DNA from: Armatimonadota bacterium
Lineage (GTDB): Bacteria > Armatimonadota > JAAZEB01
Length of the DNA: 16,557 nt
Direction: 5' to 3'
Assembly: GCA_012841485.1 (NCBI GenBank)
Contig: DUUU01000410.1
Location: forward strand, 1 to 16,557
How positions within the stretch are numbered: the stretch's first letter is position 1; every line of letters starts with the position of its first letter. Below, piece after piece: positions 1 through 8,245 of the stretch. The notes under the pieces are model-generated. The model was not told the DNA's origin. It saw only the letters and a program-made list of their open reading frames with translations, and did no database searches. The translations under genes and the position numbers were made by a program.

Positions 1-1
1 A

Positions 2-1303
2 GTCCGCCTGGTGATCGAGGGCGAGGAGACGCGCCTGGATAAGCGGATCCTGGACGAGCTGTACGATCCGATTCTGCACCTCCTCCGAAACGCGGTGGAT
101 CATGGCATTGAGCTTCCCGCGGAGCGGGTGGAGGCGGGGAAGCCCGAGCAGGGCACCCTCGTCCTGCGCGCCATGCCACGCGGGCGCACGGTCTGCATCG
201 AGGTGAGTGACGATGGCCGGGGCATCTCCATCGAAAAGGTGCGCCAGGCTGCGTGCGACCGGGCGCTCATCACTCCGGGTGAAGCGGCGGGGCTCACCGA
301 GGATCAGGTGTTGCAGCTGCTCTTCCGCCCGGGCTTTAGCACGGCGGCGCAGGTGACCTCCGTTTCCGGCCGTGGCGTTGGCCTCGATGTGGTCTACAGC
401 AACGTGCGCGACTTGAAGGGGGTGGTGCGCCTGGAGAATCGCCCGGAGAAGGGCGCCACCTTCTCGCTGGAGATCCCGCTGACGCTGGCAACGACGCGCG
501 TGCTGCTGACAGAGTGCGGCGGCGTGGCCTACGCGCTGCCGGGAGCGTTGGTGCAGGGCGTAATGGAAGTGGAAGCCGCCCAGGCGCGCGGGGCGTGTGG
601 CCAGCAGGTGGTCTCCTGGGAAGGGCGCACGGTGCCCCTCTGGCCCCTGGATGCCGTTCTGGGTCGCTCGCAGCGCCGTCCTGCCGAGAAACGTCTGGCC
701 GTCATGGTGGCGAACGCCGGGCGCACCGTTGGTCTGGTGGTGGACCGCCTCCTGGACGAGGAGGAGGTGGTGTTGAAGCCGGTGGGGGCGCTGTTGGAGA
801 GCGCGCGCCTGGTGACGGCCGGCGCGGTGCTGGGCGATGGCCGTGTCGCGCTACTCCTCGACGTGGATGCCGTGGTGAAAGCGGCGTCGCGGGCCCGGGC
901 GGGGGCGACCGGCACGACAGAGAGCGAGAGCGTCCGGCGATACTCCATTCTGCTCGCGGATGATGTGCTGACGACGCGGGAAGTGGAGCGCGCCATCCTG
1001 GAGGCGGCCGGGTATGAGGTGACCGCCGTGGCGGATGGTCAGGCGGCGTGGGAGCAGCTGGCGCGGCGCTCCTTCGATCTGGTGGTGACGGATGTAGAGA
1101 TGCCGCGCATGGATGGGTTCGCGCTCACCCGGCAGATCACCTCGGACGCGCGCACTGCGCACATCCCTGTGATCATCATCACGTCGCTCGCGAAGGAAGA
1201 GGACCGGCGCCGGGGCCTCGAGGCGGGCGCCGCCGCCTATATCGTGAAGAGTGCCTTTGATCAGGAGAACTTGCTCGACCTGATCGAGCGGCTGACCCGC
1301 TGA
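2..1303 (+). CDS. cheA: Hybrid chemotaxis histidine kinase CheA with C-terminal receiver domain (5' partial)
   Basis: The reading frame is open at the left edge, so the HPt (P1), P2 and most of the dimerisation domain are missing. Residue numbers here count from the GTG codon at 11, which is internal to the gene. The visible part begins in the HATPase domain: N-box [11 protein letters not shown] (N27), G1 box SDDGRGI (D67/D68) and G2 box GRGVGLD. A CheW-like P5 domain follows (about 160-300), then a complete CheY-like receiver (about 309-430) with the acidic pair in LLADD, phospho-acceptor D361 in [12 protein letters not shown], the switch Thr in IIITS and K413. CheA phosphorylates its own HPt histidine and passes the phosphate to receivers; the fused receiver may act as an output or a phosphate sink. 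CheA-receiver fusions such as FrzE are typical of chemosensory systems with alternative outputs. It is the first visible gene of an operon with the receptor, cheB and cheR. The family call is secure; the upstream half cannot be judged. Confidence 0.95.
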   Translation, partial: VRLVIEGEETRLDKRILDELYDPILHLLRNAVDHGIELPAERVEAGKPEQGTLVLRAMPRGRTVCIEVSDDGRGISIEKVRQAACDRALITPGEAAGLTEDQVLQLLFRPGFSTAAQVTSVSGRGVGLDVVYSNVRDLKGVVRLENRPEKGATFSLEIPLTLATTRVLLTECGGVAYALPGALVQGVMEVEAAQARGACGQQVVSWEGRTVPLWPLDAVLGRSQRRPAEKRLAVMVANAGRTVGLVVDRLLDEEEVVLKPVGALLESARLVTAGAVLGDGRVALLLDVDAVVKAASRARAGATGTTESESVRRYSILLADDVLTTREVERAILEAAGYEVTAVADGQAAWEQLARRSFDLVVTDVEMPRMDGFALTRQITSDARTAHIPVIIITSLAKEEDRRRGLEAGAAAYIVKSAFDQENLLDLIERLTR

Positions 1304-1326
1304 ACCGGAAAGAGAGTGTATGTGCG

Positions 1327-2364
1327 ATGAGCATCGCGAAACGTGTGCTCAGAGACGTGGGACTGCTCATGTTGTTGCTGGCCGGGCTGGGCTTCGGGGG
1401 GCTGGCCAGCGCCTGGGTCGCAAAGGCGCAGGCGGGTGACCCGCTCTTCGGTGCGCTCTTCGCGATGATGGTGGTGCTTCTTCTGGTTGCCGCGTGCATC
1501 GGCGTCCGGGCGATCCTGAGCATCCGCCGCGACCTGCGCACGGCGGCGGCGGATCTGAGTGGCACGATGGCCCACCTCTCCGCGGCCGTGCCGGCACTCA
1601 GCACCGCGGCGTCGCAGCAGGCATCTGGCGCTGCTGAACAGGCGGCCGCTGTCACCGAGACGACGGTGACGGTCGAGGAGCTCTCGCGAACAGCGAAGCA
1701 GATCGCGCACGCCGCGGGCGAGGCGATGGCCGCGGCCGAGGAAGGCCAGGGCGCGGTGCGAGAGACGGGCGAGGGGATGGAGTGCATCAAGCGGCGCATG
1801 GACGACGTGGCCGGCCGCATCCTTTCGCTTGGCGAGAAGAGCCAGCGCGTGGGCGAGATCAACGAGATCATCACCGATATCGCCGGGAAGACACACCTGC
1901 TCGCGCTGAACGCCGCCATCGAGAGCGCGGCGGCGGGGGAGTTCGGCGCCCGGTTTGCCGTGGTCGCCGCTCAGGTCAAAGAGCTCGCTGACGAGACGCG
2001 CGAGGCAACCAGCCAGGTGAAAACCGTGGTCCAGGAGATCCAGAGCGCGATCAACGCCACGGTCATGGCCACCGGCGAGACGACCGCGGAGGTGGACCGG
2101 GGAGCGCAGCTCGCCACGCGCTCCGGCGAGGCGATTGAGGAGATTGTCGAGCGCGTGCAGGGAATCCACGTGGCGACTCAGCAGCAGCTTGCCGGCAGCG
2201 AGCAAGTGGTCAACGCCATGCGCGACATTCAGGAGGTGGTGCGCCAGAGCGCGGCCGGGAGTCAGCAGGCAGCCGAGGCCGCCGCGCGCCTGGAGCAGAT
2301 CGCCAACCAGCTTGGCACGGTGATCTCCCGCCTCTCGCACGACTATGATGAGAAGAGGGGCTAA
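1327..2364 (+). CDS. Methyl-accepting chemotaxis protein with two membrane segments and no periplasmic sensor
   Basis: A 345-residue receptor starting at ATG 1327, 23 nt after the kinase stop, behind a GGAAAGAGAG purine run. Two hydrophobic segments (about 11-31 and 42-64) are joined by only about ten residues, so no extracytoplasmic ligand-binding domain exists. The rest is a coiled coil: a candidate methylation region near residues 95-125 (Ala/Gln/Glu-rich), and the conserved tip around 190-215 with LLALNAAIE (N195) followed by [20 protein letters not shown]. The tip differs from the enteric AGEQGRGFAVVA form. No C-terminal pentapeptide for CheR/CheB tethering is present; the protein ends in DEKRG. 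Its place between cheA and cheB makes it the likely dedicated receptor of this cluster. It probably senses a membrane or cytoplasmic signal, or a partner protein. That the protein is an MCP is certain; its signal is unknown. Confidence 0.95.
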   Translation: MSIAKRVLRDVGLLMLLLAGLGFGGLASAWVAKAQAGDPLFGALFAMMVVLLLVAACIGVRAILSIRRDLRTAAADLSGTMAHLSAAVPALSTAASQQASGAAEQAAAVTETTVTVEELSRTAKQIAHAAGEAMAAAEEGQGAVRETGEGMECIKRRMDDVAGRILSLGEKSQRVGEINEIITDIAGKTHLLALNAAIESAAAGEFGARFAVVAAQVKELADETREATSQVKTVVQEIQSAINATVMATGETTAEVDRGAQLATRSGEAIEEIVERVQGIHVATQQQLAGSEQVVNAMRDIQEVVRQSAAGSQQAAEAAARLEQIANQLGTVISRLSHDYDEKRG

Positions 2365-2367
2365 CCG

Positions 2368-3423
2368 ATGCGCGTCCTCGTCGTCGACGACGTGGCGCCG
2401 GCGCGCCGGGTGATCCGCAGCCTCCTGGAGGAAGACCCGGAGATCACCGTGGTCGGCGAGGCGGCAAACGGCGAAGAGGCGGTTGCCCTCACCCTGCGCC
2501 TGCGCCCGGACGTGATTACCATGGACGTGCTGATGCCGGTCCTCGACGGCTACGCCGCGACGGAGCGGATTATGGCCGAGTGCCCTACTCCCATCGTCGG
2601 GGTGACCTCACTCTCGCTGGAAGACGGCACGGTGCTGGCCCGAATGATTGAGGCAGGCGCGGTCGATGTGATGAGCAAGGCGTTCAGCCGCGCCCCAAAG
2701 AAGTGGGCGCGGATGCGGCGGGAGTTGGTTCACCGCGTCAAGGCAGCCGCGAAGGTCTCCGTTCGCGGGATTCCCGAGAGGCGCGTGGCTGCCACCCAGG
2801 ATGGGCGCCAAGCGGCGTTTGCCGCTTCCCTGCTGCCAGCCGGACGGCGGCCGTGCATCGTCGTCGTGGCCGCCTCGACGGGGGGGCCGCCGGCACTACG
2901 CACTCTGCTGGGCGGGCTGGAAGCCAGCCTTGCGGCTCCGGTGCTCGTGGTCCAGCACATCACCGAGGGCTTCACCGCTTGGATGGCCGATTGGTTGAAC
3001 GGGAGCATCGGCTGCGTGGTGAGCGTGGCCCAGGATGGGGAGAGGGCGCGCGGGGGCCGGGTCTACCTGGCGCCGGACGACCGGCACCTGCGGGTGTTCC
3101 CGGAGCAGATCCTCCGGCTCAGCGAGGCGCCGCCCGTGCGGAGCCTGCGGCCCTCGGCGGATGTGCTCTTCCGGTCGGCGGCGCGGGCCTATGGGCGGGA
3201 TGTCGTCGGCGTGGTTCTCACTGGGATGGGGGATGATGGCGCGCGGGGAGCGCGTGCTATCAAGGAAGCGGGCGGCCGCGTGCTTGTTCAGAACGAGGAG
3301 AGTGCGACGATCTTCGGCATGCCCCGAGCCGTCATCGAGGCCGGATTGGCGGATGAGGTGCTGGCGCCCGATGAGATGGCACGTCGCCTGTTGCTCCTCT
3401 GCGGGCGGGGGGAAGCCTCGTGA
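2368..3423 (+). CDS. cheB: Chemotaxis response regulator protein-glutamate methylesterase CheB
   Basis: CheB removes methyl groups from, and deamidates, receptor glutamates/glutamines, adapting the receptor when phosphorylated by CheA. The 351-residue protein has the usual two-domain form. The receiver covers residues 1-120 (VVDD, phospho-acceptor D53 in TMDVLMPVLDG, T80, K104). After a linker of about 40 residues comes the methylesterase domain, from about 160 to 345. The catalytic triad can be read: S170 in AASTGG, H197 in VQHIT and D290 in TGMGDDG. The gene starts 3 nt after the receptor stop, and its own TGA overlaps the GTG start of cheR, so translation of the cluster is tightly coupled. 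All key residues are present, so it should be active. Length is normal for the family. Confidence 0.97.
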   Translation: MRVLVVDDVAPARRVIRSLLEEDPEITVVGEAANGEEAVALTLRLRPDVITMDVLMPVLDGYAATERIMAECPTPIVGVTSLSLEDGTVLARMIEAGAVDVMSKAFSRAPKKWARMRRELVHRVKAAAKVSVRGIPERRVAATQDGRQAAFAASLLPAGRRPCIVVVAASTGGPPALRTLLGGLEASLAAPVLVVQHITEGFTAWMADWLNGSIGCVVSVAQDGERARGGRVYLAPDDRHLRVFPEQILRLSEAPPVRSLRPSADVLFRSAARAYGRDVVGVVLTGMGDDGARGARAIKEAGGRVLVQNEESATIFGMPRAVIEAGLADEVLAPDEMARRLLLLCGRGEAS

Positions 3424-4829
3424 GGGGAGCGCGCGACCAGGGGGGCATCCCGGAACCGGTGCTGCTGCGCATCGCCGCGCTGATCGAGGAGCAGAGTGGC
3501 CTCGCGCTGGACGAGATACAGTGTCGCGCCCTGGATGCGGCCGTCGTGCAGCGGATGGCCGGGGCGAACATGGGCGATCCCTGGGACTATCTCGCCCTCC
3601 TTCGCCGGGCGCGCTTCGGCGAGTTACGGACGCTCATCGAGGAGATCGCCAACGGGGAGACCGCCTTCTTCCGCAACGCGGCCCACTTCCGGGCGCTGCG
3701 CGATGTGGTGCTGCCGGCCCTCCTGACGGAGGCCCGCCGCGTCGTCTTCTGGAGCGCGGGCTGCGCCACGGGAGAGGAAGCCTATAGCCTGGCCATCGCG
3801 TGCCTGGAAGCCGGTCTGCCGGCCATTGCCCCCGTCCTGGTGCTGGGCACGGATATCAACCGTTCGGCCCTGGCAGCCGCCGAGCGCGGGGAGTATGCGG
3901 AGCGCCACCTCGCCAACGTCGGCCCGGAGCTGCGCGAGCGTTACTTCGAGGCCACTCCGCACGGGGGGCGGGTGAGCGACACGGTGCGCGAGCTCGTCTC
4001 CTGGGCGCCCCACAATCTGCTGAACCCGGAGCTGCCCTTGCCGCCCGAGTCCGTGGACATCCTCTTCTGCCAGAATGTGACCATCTACTTCCGGCCAGAG
4101 ACGGTCCGTAGGGTCACGGAGCGGCTGGCGACCGTGGTGCGCGTGGGCGGACACTTCTTCCCCGGGTTCTCCGAGATGCCCTGGTGCCGCGCCCCGGGCC
4201 TGGAGCTGGTCAGTTTTGGCGATTGCTTCGCCTATCGCAAGGAGCCTTCGCGCGCTTCAGGCGGCGAGCGGGATCGCCCCGTGAAGCGCCGCCTGGCAGG
4301 AGGAAGAGCGTTGAACGCCGGCGAAGGCAGCCTCCGGGGAGGCCGACGCGCCAGGTTGCCTCAGAGCCCGCCGGAGGCGCCGCCTGCGGCCGTGGCAGAG
4401 AGTGAGGATCCCGCCGGATCCGGATGGTTGGAGCCTGCTCGCCAGGCCGCATCGCAGGGGGACCTGGCACGCGCCATCCAGGAAGTGAGCGCGGCGCTGG
4501 AAGCCGATCCGATGCGCCCGGAGGCGTGGGAGCTCTTCGGGTTGTTGCAGCGGCAGGCGGGACGCGGTGACGAGGCGGAGCGTGGCTTCCGACGCCAGCT
4601 CTACCTCGCGCCAGAGTCCCCCTTGCCACATTTCCACCTGGCGACGCTCTTTCGGGAGCGCGGGCAGATGAATGATGCGCGCCGTGAGTACGCGCGTGCC
4701 GCCAGGATATTGGAGACGCTGTCGCCGGAGACCCAGCTTGCCGGCGTGACGGCGGATCTGCTGTTGCGCGCCTGCCGGCGGTTTGGGCCGGCGGGCGACA
4801 CGGAAAGCGAGAGCCAAGGCCCGTCCTGA
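3420..4829 (+). CDS. cheR: Chemotaxis protein-glutamate O-methyltransferase CheR with C-terminal TPR domain
   Basis: CheR transfers methyl groups from S-adenosylmethionine to receptor glutamates. The start is the GTG at 3420, overlapping the cheB stop by 4 nt. The N-terminal helical CheR domain (about 8-80) contains GETAFFRNAAHF. The SAM-binding domain shows WSAGCATGEEAYSLA (from W111), GTDIN (D145) and CQNVTIYF (from C217; most CheRs have CRNVLIYF). A basic, low-complexity linker (about 277-330) leads to roughly three TPR-like helix pairs (about 333-435). At 469 residues it is far longer than plain CheR (about 270-290). TPR-fused CheR proteins such as FrzF occur in systems where the receptor lacks a tethering pentapeptide, which fits the receptor here; the TPR part probably mediates protein contacts that target or regulate the methyltransferase. 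Confidence 0.95.
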   Translation: MRGARDQGGIPEPVLLRIAALIEEQSGLALDEIQCRALDAAVVQRMAGANMGDPWDYLALLRRARFGELRTLIEEIANGETAFFRNAAHFRALRDVVLPALLTEARRVVFWSAGCATGEEAYSLAIACLEAGLPAIAPVLVLGTDINRSALAAAERGEYAERHLANVGPELRERYFEATPHGGRVSDTVRELVSWAPHNLLNPELPLPPESVDILFCQNVTIYFRPETVRRVTERLATVVRVGGHFFPGFSEMPWCRAPGLELVSFGDCFAYRKEPSRASGGERDRPVKRRLAGGRALNAGEGSLRGGRRARLPQSPPEAPPAAVAESEDPAGSGWLEPARQAASQGDLARAIQEVSAALEADPMRPEAWELFGLLQRQAGRGDEAERGFRRQLYLAPESPLPHFHLATLFRERGQMNDARREYARAARILETLSPETQLAGVTADLLLRACRRFGPAGDTESESQGPS

Positions 4830-4849
4830 ATCCTCCGCCGCGCTAGACC

Positions 4850-4881
4850 GTGAGGGCTTCCCAAGGGGCAGACCCTCTCAC
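4850..4881 (+). terminator. GC-rich hairpin after cheR (T-less terminator candidate)
   Basis: GTGAGGG (4850-4856) pairs with CCTCTCAC (4874-4881, one G-T pair). An inner stem CTTCCC/GGGGCAG (one mismatch) continues it after a short bulge. It lies 20 nt past the cheR stop. No T-run follows, so it is not a classical intrinsic terminator; a processing or pausing role is possible. Confidence 0.4.
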
Positions 4882-4883
4882 GG

Positions 4884-4893
4884 GCACCGGTGC
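4884..4893. repeat. Perfect 10-bp palindrome upstream of the ceramidase-like gene
   Basis: GCACCGGTGC is self-complementary over all ten bases and lies about 50 nt before the start codon at 4947. It could be an operator half-site pair. In a GC-rich genome it may also be chance. No convincing -35/-10 pair is seen next to it. Confidence 0.3.
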
Positions 4894-4946
4894 GATGAAG
4901 GTGGGCGTAACTTCAGCAAGACCTCGCGGATGACAAGGAGAGAGAG

Positions 4947-6320
4947 ATGTTGCGTATCGGTACGGCACAGGCGGTGATCACGCCTCCGATAGGGACTCCG
5001 CTGGCCGGTTATTTTACCCCCCGCCCCTCGCAGGGCATTCACGACGACCTGTACTGCCGCGCCCTGGTCCTCGATGATGGCGAGACGGTCCTTGCCCATG
5101 TGGCGTGCGATCTGATCTCCGTGCGTCGCGCCCTGGTTGCCGAGGTGCGCCGGTTGGTGGAGGAAGCCATTGGCATTCCGGGTGAGCGCGTCGCGGTCAG
5201 CGCCACGCACATCCACACCGGGCCCTACACCTCGCGCCTCCTCAAGGGCGGCATCGATCCCAGCTATCTGGGCGTGCTGCCGAGGACAATCGCCGGCGCG
5301 ATCATCGCGGCATACCACTCGCGCGCGGAAGGCCGCCTGGGGATTGGCAGCGGCCACGTGGAGAGCATCGCCTTCAACCGCCGCTACACGATGCGGGGTG
5401 GCGGCGTGCGCACCAATCCCGGCGTGCTCAACCCCGATATCGTGGCGCCGGCCGGGCCGATCGACCCGCAGCTGGGCATTCTGAAGGCGACCGACCCGGA
5501 GGGGACCCCCCGCGCCCTCTGGGTGAACTACAGCGTGCATACCGACGTGGTCGGTGGCGAGTTCATCTCCGCGGATTATCCCGGCTACCTGGCGCGCGCC
5601 GTGCAGGCGGTGCTCGGGCCGCAGGTGATCGTGCCGTATGCCAACGGAGCCTGTGGCGACCTGAACCACATCAACGTGAAGGGCCCGGGCGCGGCGCCGG
5701 AGGATCAGCGCGGGCAGGAGCACGCGCGCTGGATGGGGACGATCCTGGCGGGTGAGGCCGTGCGCGTCTTCATGGAGACGCCGACCACCGGCGAGGTCCG
5801 GCTGGATGCGGCCTCGGAGACGTTCACGATCCCGGTGCGCGAAGTGCCCGTGGATCTGCTGGCATGGGCGCGAGAGCGAATGGCACGCGCCGAGGCGCAG
5901 CGCCGCGCCACGGAGGAGGATCCCGCGGCCGATCCCTATCAGGGCGCGGTCGATAGCTCCGAATTTGTCGAGGACTTCTATGCCTGGGCGGCCCTCCAGG
6001 TGGCGAAGGAGCGCGAGGAGGAGCCGGAGGTGACCGCCGAGGTGCAGGTCTTCCGGATTGGTGACGCGGCGCTCTGCTTCAACCCCGCGGAGCTCTTCGT
6101 TTCCTTTGGCCTGCGCATGAAGGAAGCCTCGCCCTTCCAGCCCACCTTCGTGGTGGAGCTGGCGAACGCCTGCGTCGGCTACGTGCCGACCCCAGAGGCG
6201 TTCTCGCAGGGGGGCTATGAGCCGCGTACCGCGCCGAGCAGCAAGCTCGTCCCGGAGGCAGGCGACCAGATCACCGAGGTCACCCTGAAGCTCCTCCGGC
6301 AGTTAGATGCAAGACGGTAA
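4947..6320 (+). CDS. Neutral/alkaline ceramidase-like hydrolase (N-terminal domain family), cytoplasmic
   Basis: The 457-residue protein matches the neutral/alkaline non-lysosomal ceramidase N-terminal domain family (PF04734 type). It opens with LRIGTAQAVITPPIGTPLAGY, has the metal-ligand-like motif SATHIHTGP (H88, H90), then WVNYSVHTD (H198), and NGACGDLNHIN, where ceramidases carry related conserved loops. True neutral ceramidases are secreted, about 650-700 residues long, and cleave the ceramide N-acyl bond using zinc and serine. This protein has no signal peptide and lacks the C-terminal immunoglobulin-like domain. The substrate is therefore likely a different amide or ester, and the enzyme is likely intracellular. 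The start at ATG 4947 is supported by AAGGAG at 4935-4940. It is preceded by a 117-nt gap with a hairpin and is probably the first gene of its own unit. Family assignment is firm, ceramidase activity is not. Confidence 0.85.
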   Translation: MLRIGTAQAVITPPIGTPLAGYFTPRPSQGIHDDLYCRALVLDDGETVLAHVACDLISVRRALVAEVRRLVEEAIGIPGERVAVSATHIHTGPYTSRLLKGGIDPSYLGVLPRTIAGAIIAAYHSRAEGRLGIGSGHVESIAFNRRYTMRGGGVRTNPGVLNPDIVAPAGPIDPQLGILKATDPEGTPRALWVNYSVHTDVVGGEFISADYPGYLARAVQAVLGPQVIVPYANGACGDLNHINVKGPGAAPEDQRGQEHARWMGTILAGEAVRVFMETPTTGEVRLDAASETFTIPVREVPVDLLAWARERMARAEAQRRATEEDPAADPYQGAVDSSEFVEDFYAWAALQVAKEREEEPEVTAEVQVFRIGDAALCFNPAELFVSFGLRMKEASPFQPTFVVELANACVGYVPTPEAFSQGGYEPRTAPSSKLVPEAGDQITEVTLKLLRQLDARR

Positions 6321-6334
6321 CGCATCCCTTTGCA

Positions 6335-6379
6335 GCGGGCCCGGAGCACTCTCCCTCGCGGGGGGGATGCCGGGCCCGC
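6335..6379 (+). terminator. Strong hairpin after the ceramidase-like gene, overlapping an alternative hairpin
   Basis: GCGGGCCCGG (6335-6344) and CCGGGCCCGC (6370-6379) form a perfect 10-bp stem, with further C/G pairing possible inside the 25-nt loop. It begins 14 nt after the stop at 6318-6320. No T-run follows. Its right arm overlaps CCGCCCG (6376-6382), which pairs perfectly with CGGGCGG (6404-6410), so two stems compete in the 134-nt spacer before the next gene. This could be a terminator of the upstream gene or a leader element of the next. Confidence 0.5.
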
Positions 6380-6454
6380 CCGGAGGAGAGCACGTGATTC
6401 TGACGGGCGGAACCGCGGCCCGGCGGGCGATGGAGGAGAGAAGACGCGGGGGAG

Positions 6455-7636
6455 ATGAAATACCTTCTGATTGTGCCAGATGGGATGGCGGATGATCCGG
6501 TGCCGGAGCTAGGCGGGCGCACGCCACTGATGGCCGCGGCGACGCCACACCTGGATGCGATTGCCGCCGAGGGCATGGTGGGCCGGGTGCATACCATACC
6601 GGAGGGGATGCCGCCGGGGAGCGATGTGGCCGCGCTTTCGATCATGGGCTATGATCCTGCGCGCGTCTACACCGGCCGCGCCCCCCTCGAAGCGGCAAGC
6701 CAGGGTATCGCGCTGGGCCCCGATGATGTGGCTTTCCGGTGCAACCTGATCACGGTGGCCGATGGCCGGGTGATGGACCACAGCGGGGGCGAGATCTCCT
6801 CGGAAGAGGCGGCGGAGCTGATCGAGGCGATCCAGGAGCGGCTGGGAAGCGACCGTGTGCGTTTCTATCCCGGCGTAAGCTACCGCAACCTGATGGTCTG
6901 GCACGGGGGGACCACCGGGATGGAAACGACTCCCCCACACGACATTCTGGGTCAGGCGATGGAGCCGCATCTCCCGCGTGGAGAAGGCGCGTCGCTACTG
7001 CTCCAGCTCATGCGCGAGTCGCGGGAGGTGCTGGCGGATCACCCCGTGAACCGGAAGCGCGAGGCCGAGGGGCAGAGCCCCGCCAACCTCATCTGGCTTT
7101 GGGGGCAGGGGCGGGCTCCGCGCCTGGAGAGTTTCCCCCGGCTTCGGGGCGTCTCCGGCGCGGTGATCTCGGCAGTGGACCTGATTCGGGGCCTCGCCCG
7201 GCTGGCAGAGCTGAACGTGGTGCTGGTGCCCGGCGCCACCGGACGCCTGGATACGGATTGGGCTGGCAAGCGCGATGCGGCCCGTCTATCGCTCGCCGAA
7301 GTCGATTTTGTCATGGTGCACCTGGAGGCGCCCGACGAGTGCGGGCACAAGGGCGACCTGGCGGGAAAGATCCGCGCCATTGAGTGGACGGATCGCGAGA
7401 TCATCGGGCCGCTCTGGGAGGCCGCCCGCTCCATGGGGTCGGCACGCATGCTGGTGCTGCCCGACCACTACACGCCGCTGTCGCTGCGCACGCACGTGGG
7501 GAAGCCGGTTCCCTTCGCGCTGGCAGGCGAGGGGATCCCCCGCGACGCCGCCCAGCGGATGGATGAGGCCACCGGCGAGGCCTCGCCCGTCTGCGTGGGC
7601 GAGGGCTGGCGGCTCATCGAGCGGCTCTTCGCGTGA
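6455..7636 (+). CDS. apgM: Cofactor-independent phosphoglycerate mutase-like phosphomutase (ApgM / proposed homoserine kinase family)
   Basis: A 393-residue member of the alkaline-phosphatase superfamily, archaeal-type iPGM branch. It begins at the family start MKYLLIVPDGMAD (metal ligand D9). The nucleophile is S56 in PPGSDVAALS. Further metal ligands are D294 and H298 in PDECGHKGD, D337/H338 in LPDHYTP, and H347. ApgM interconverts 3- and 2-phosphoglycerate in glycolysis. However, the motif PEGMPPGSDVAxLS, followed by TGRAPLEAAS, is typical of the subgroup proposed to serve as a homoserine kinase (ThrB2) in bacteria that lack ThrB, so the true substrate is open. A purine-rich GGAGGAGAG lies at about 6432-6440 and GGGGGAG directly abuts the ATG. 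It is followed after 32 nt by the adenosine kinase gene, probably co-transcribed. Family firm; function between two options. Confidence 0.88.
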   Translation: MKYLLIVPDGMADDPVPELGGRTPLMAAATPHLDAIAAEGMVGRVHTIPEGMPPGSDVAALSIMGYDPARVYTGRAPLEAASQGIALGPDDVAFRCNLITVADGRVMDHSGGEISSEEAAELIEAIQERLGSDRVRFYPGVSYRNLMVWHGGTTGMETTPPHDILGQAMEPHLPRGEGASLLLQLMRESREVLADHPVNRKREAEGQSPANLIWLWGQGRAPRLESFPRLRGVSGAVISAVDLIRGLARLAELNVVLVPGATGRLDTDWAGKRDAARLSLAEVDFVMVHLEAPDECGHKGDLAGKIRAIEWTDREIIGPLWEAARSMGSARMLVLPDHYTPLSLRTHVGKPVPFALAGEGIPRDAAQRMDEATGEASPVCVGEGWRLIERLFA

Positions 7637-7668
7637 CAAACGCGCGCTGAGGTGAAGGGAGAGAGGGA

Positions 7669-8157
7669 GTGGAGCTGAAGATCGTCCGTATCGAGAAGCC
7701 GGAGAATATCAACTTCATCCTGGGGCAGTCACACTTCATCAAAACGGTGGAGGATCTGCATGAGGCGCTCGTGGGGGCAATGCCGGGCATTCAGTTCGGG
7801 ATCGCGTTTTGCGAGGCCTCCGGACCTGCGCTGGTGCGCTGGTCGGGCACAAGCGACGAGATGATCGCCCTGGCGAAGAAGAACGCCGAGGCGCTTTCGG
7901 CTGGCCACGCGTTCCTCATCTTCCTGGGGAACGCCTTCCCTGTGAACGTGCTCAACGCCATCAAAGCCGTGCCGGAGGTGTGCCGCATCTTCTGCGCCAC
8001 CGCCAACCCCACGGAGGTGATCGTGGCCGAGACGGAGCAAGGCCGCGGCATTCTCGGCGTGATCGACGGCTTGAAGACGAAGGGCGTGGAGACCGAGGCC
8101 GACATCAAAGAGCGTAAGGAGCTACTGCGCCGCTTCGGCTATAAGCTATCGGCGTAG
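7669..8157 (+). CDS. Adenosine-specific kinase (DUF355 / PF04008 family)
   Basis: A small 162-residue protein matching the adenosine-specific kinase family along its whole length: INFILGQSHFIKTVEDLHEAL, IQFGIAFCEASG, LVRWSGT, GHAFLIFLGNAFPVNVLNAIK, VCRIFCATANPTEVI and QGRGILGVIDG. The family was named from structural and binding work on a hyperthermophilic archaeal protein; it is found mainly in archaea and thermophilic or deep-branching bacteria. Start is GTG 7669, behind GGGAGAGAGGGAG. The preceding stop is 32 nt upstream, so it probably shares a transcript with the phosphomutase gene. Physiological role is poorly known: AMP formation from adenosine is the proposed reaction. Length is normal and no key region is missing. 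Confidence 0.9.
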   Translation: MELKIVRIEKPENINFILGQSHFIKTVEDLHEALVGAMPGIQFGIAFCEASGPALVRWSGTSDEMIALAKKNAEALSAGHAFLIFLGNAFPVNVLNAIKAVPEVCRIFCATANPTEVIVAETEQGRGILGVIDGLKTKGVETEADIKERKELLRRFGYKLSA

Positions 8158-8245
8158 TGATCCCGGAGGCGAGCCTCTCGCGAGCACGCCGCCCGAAGCC
8201 AGCAGGGCAGGAGCTCGGGAGTGGTTCTCACCAGGGATGGAGCGA

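Noticed and set aside
1261..2340. Long open frame on the - strand opposite the receptor gene (about 359 codons)
   Set aside because: It is a GC-driven shadow of the receptor gene: composition is Arg/His/Leu-rich without family motifs, and the + strand protein is unmistakable.
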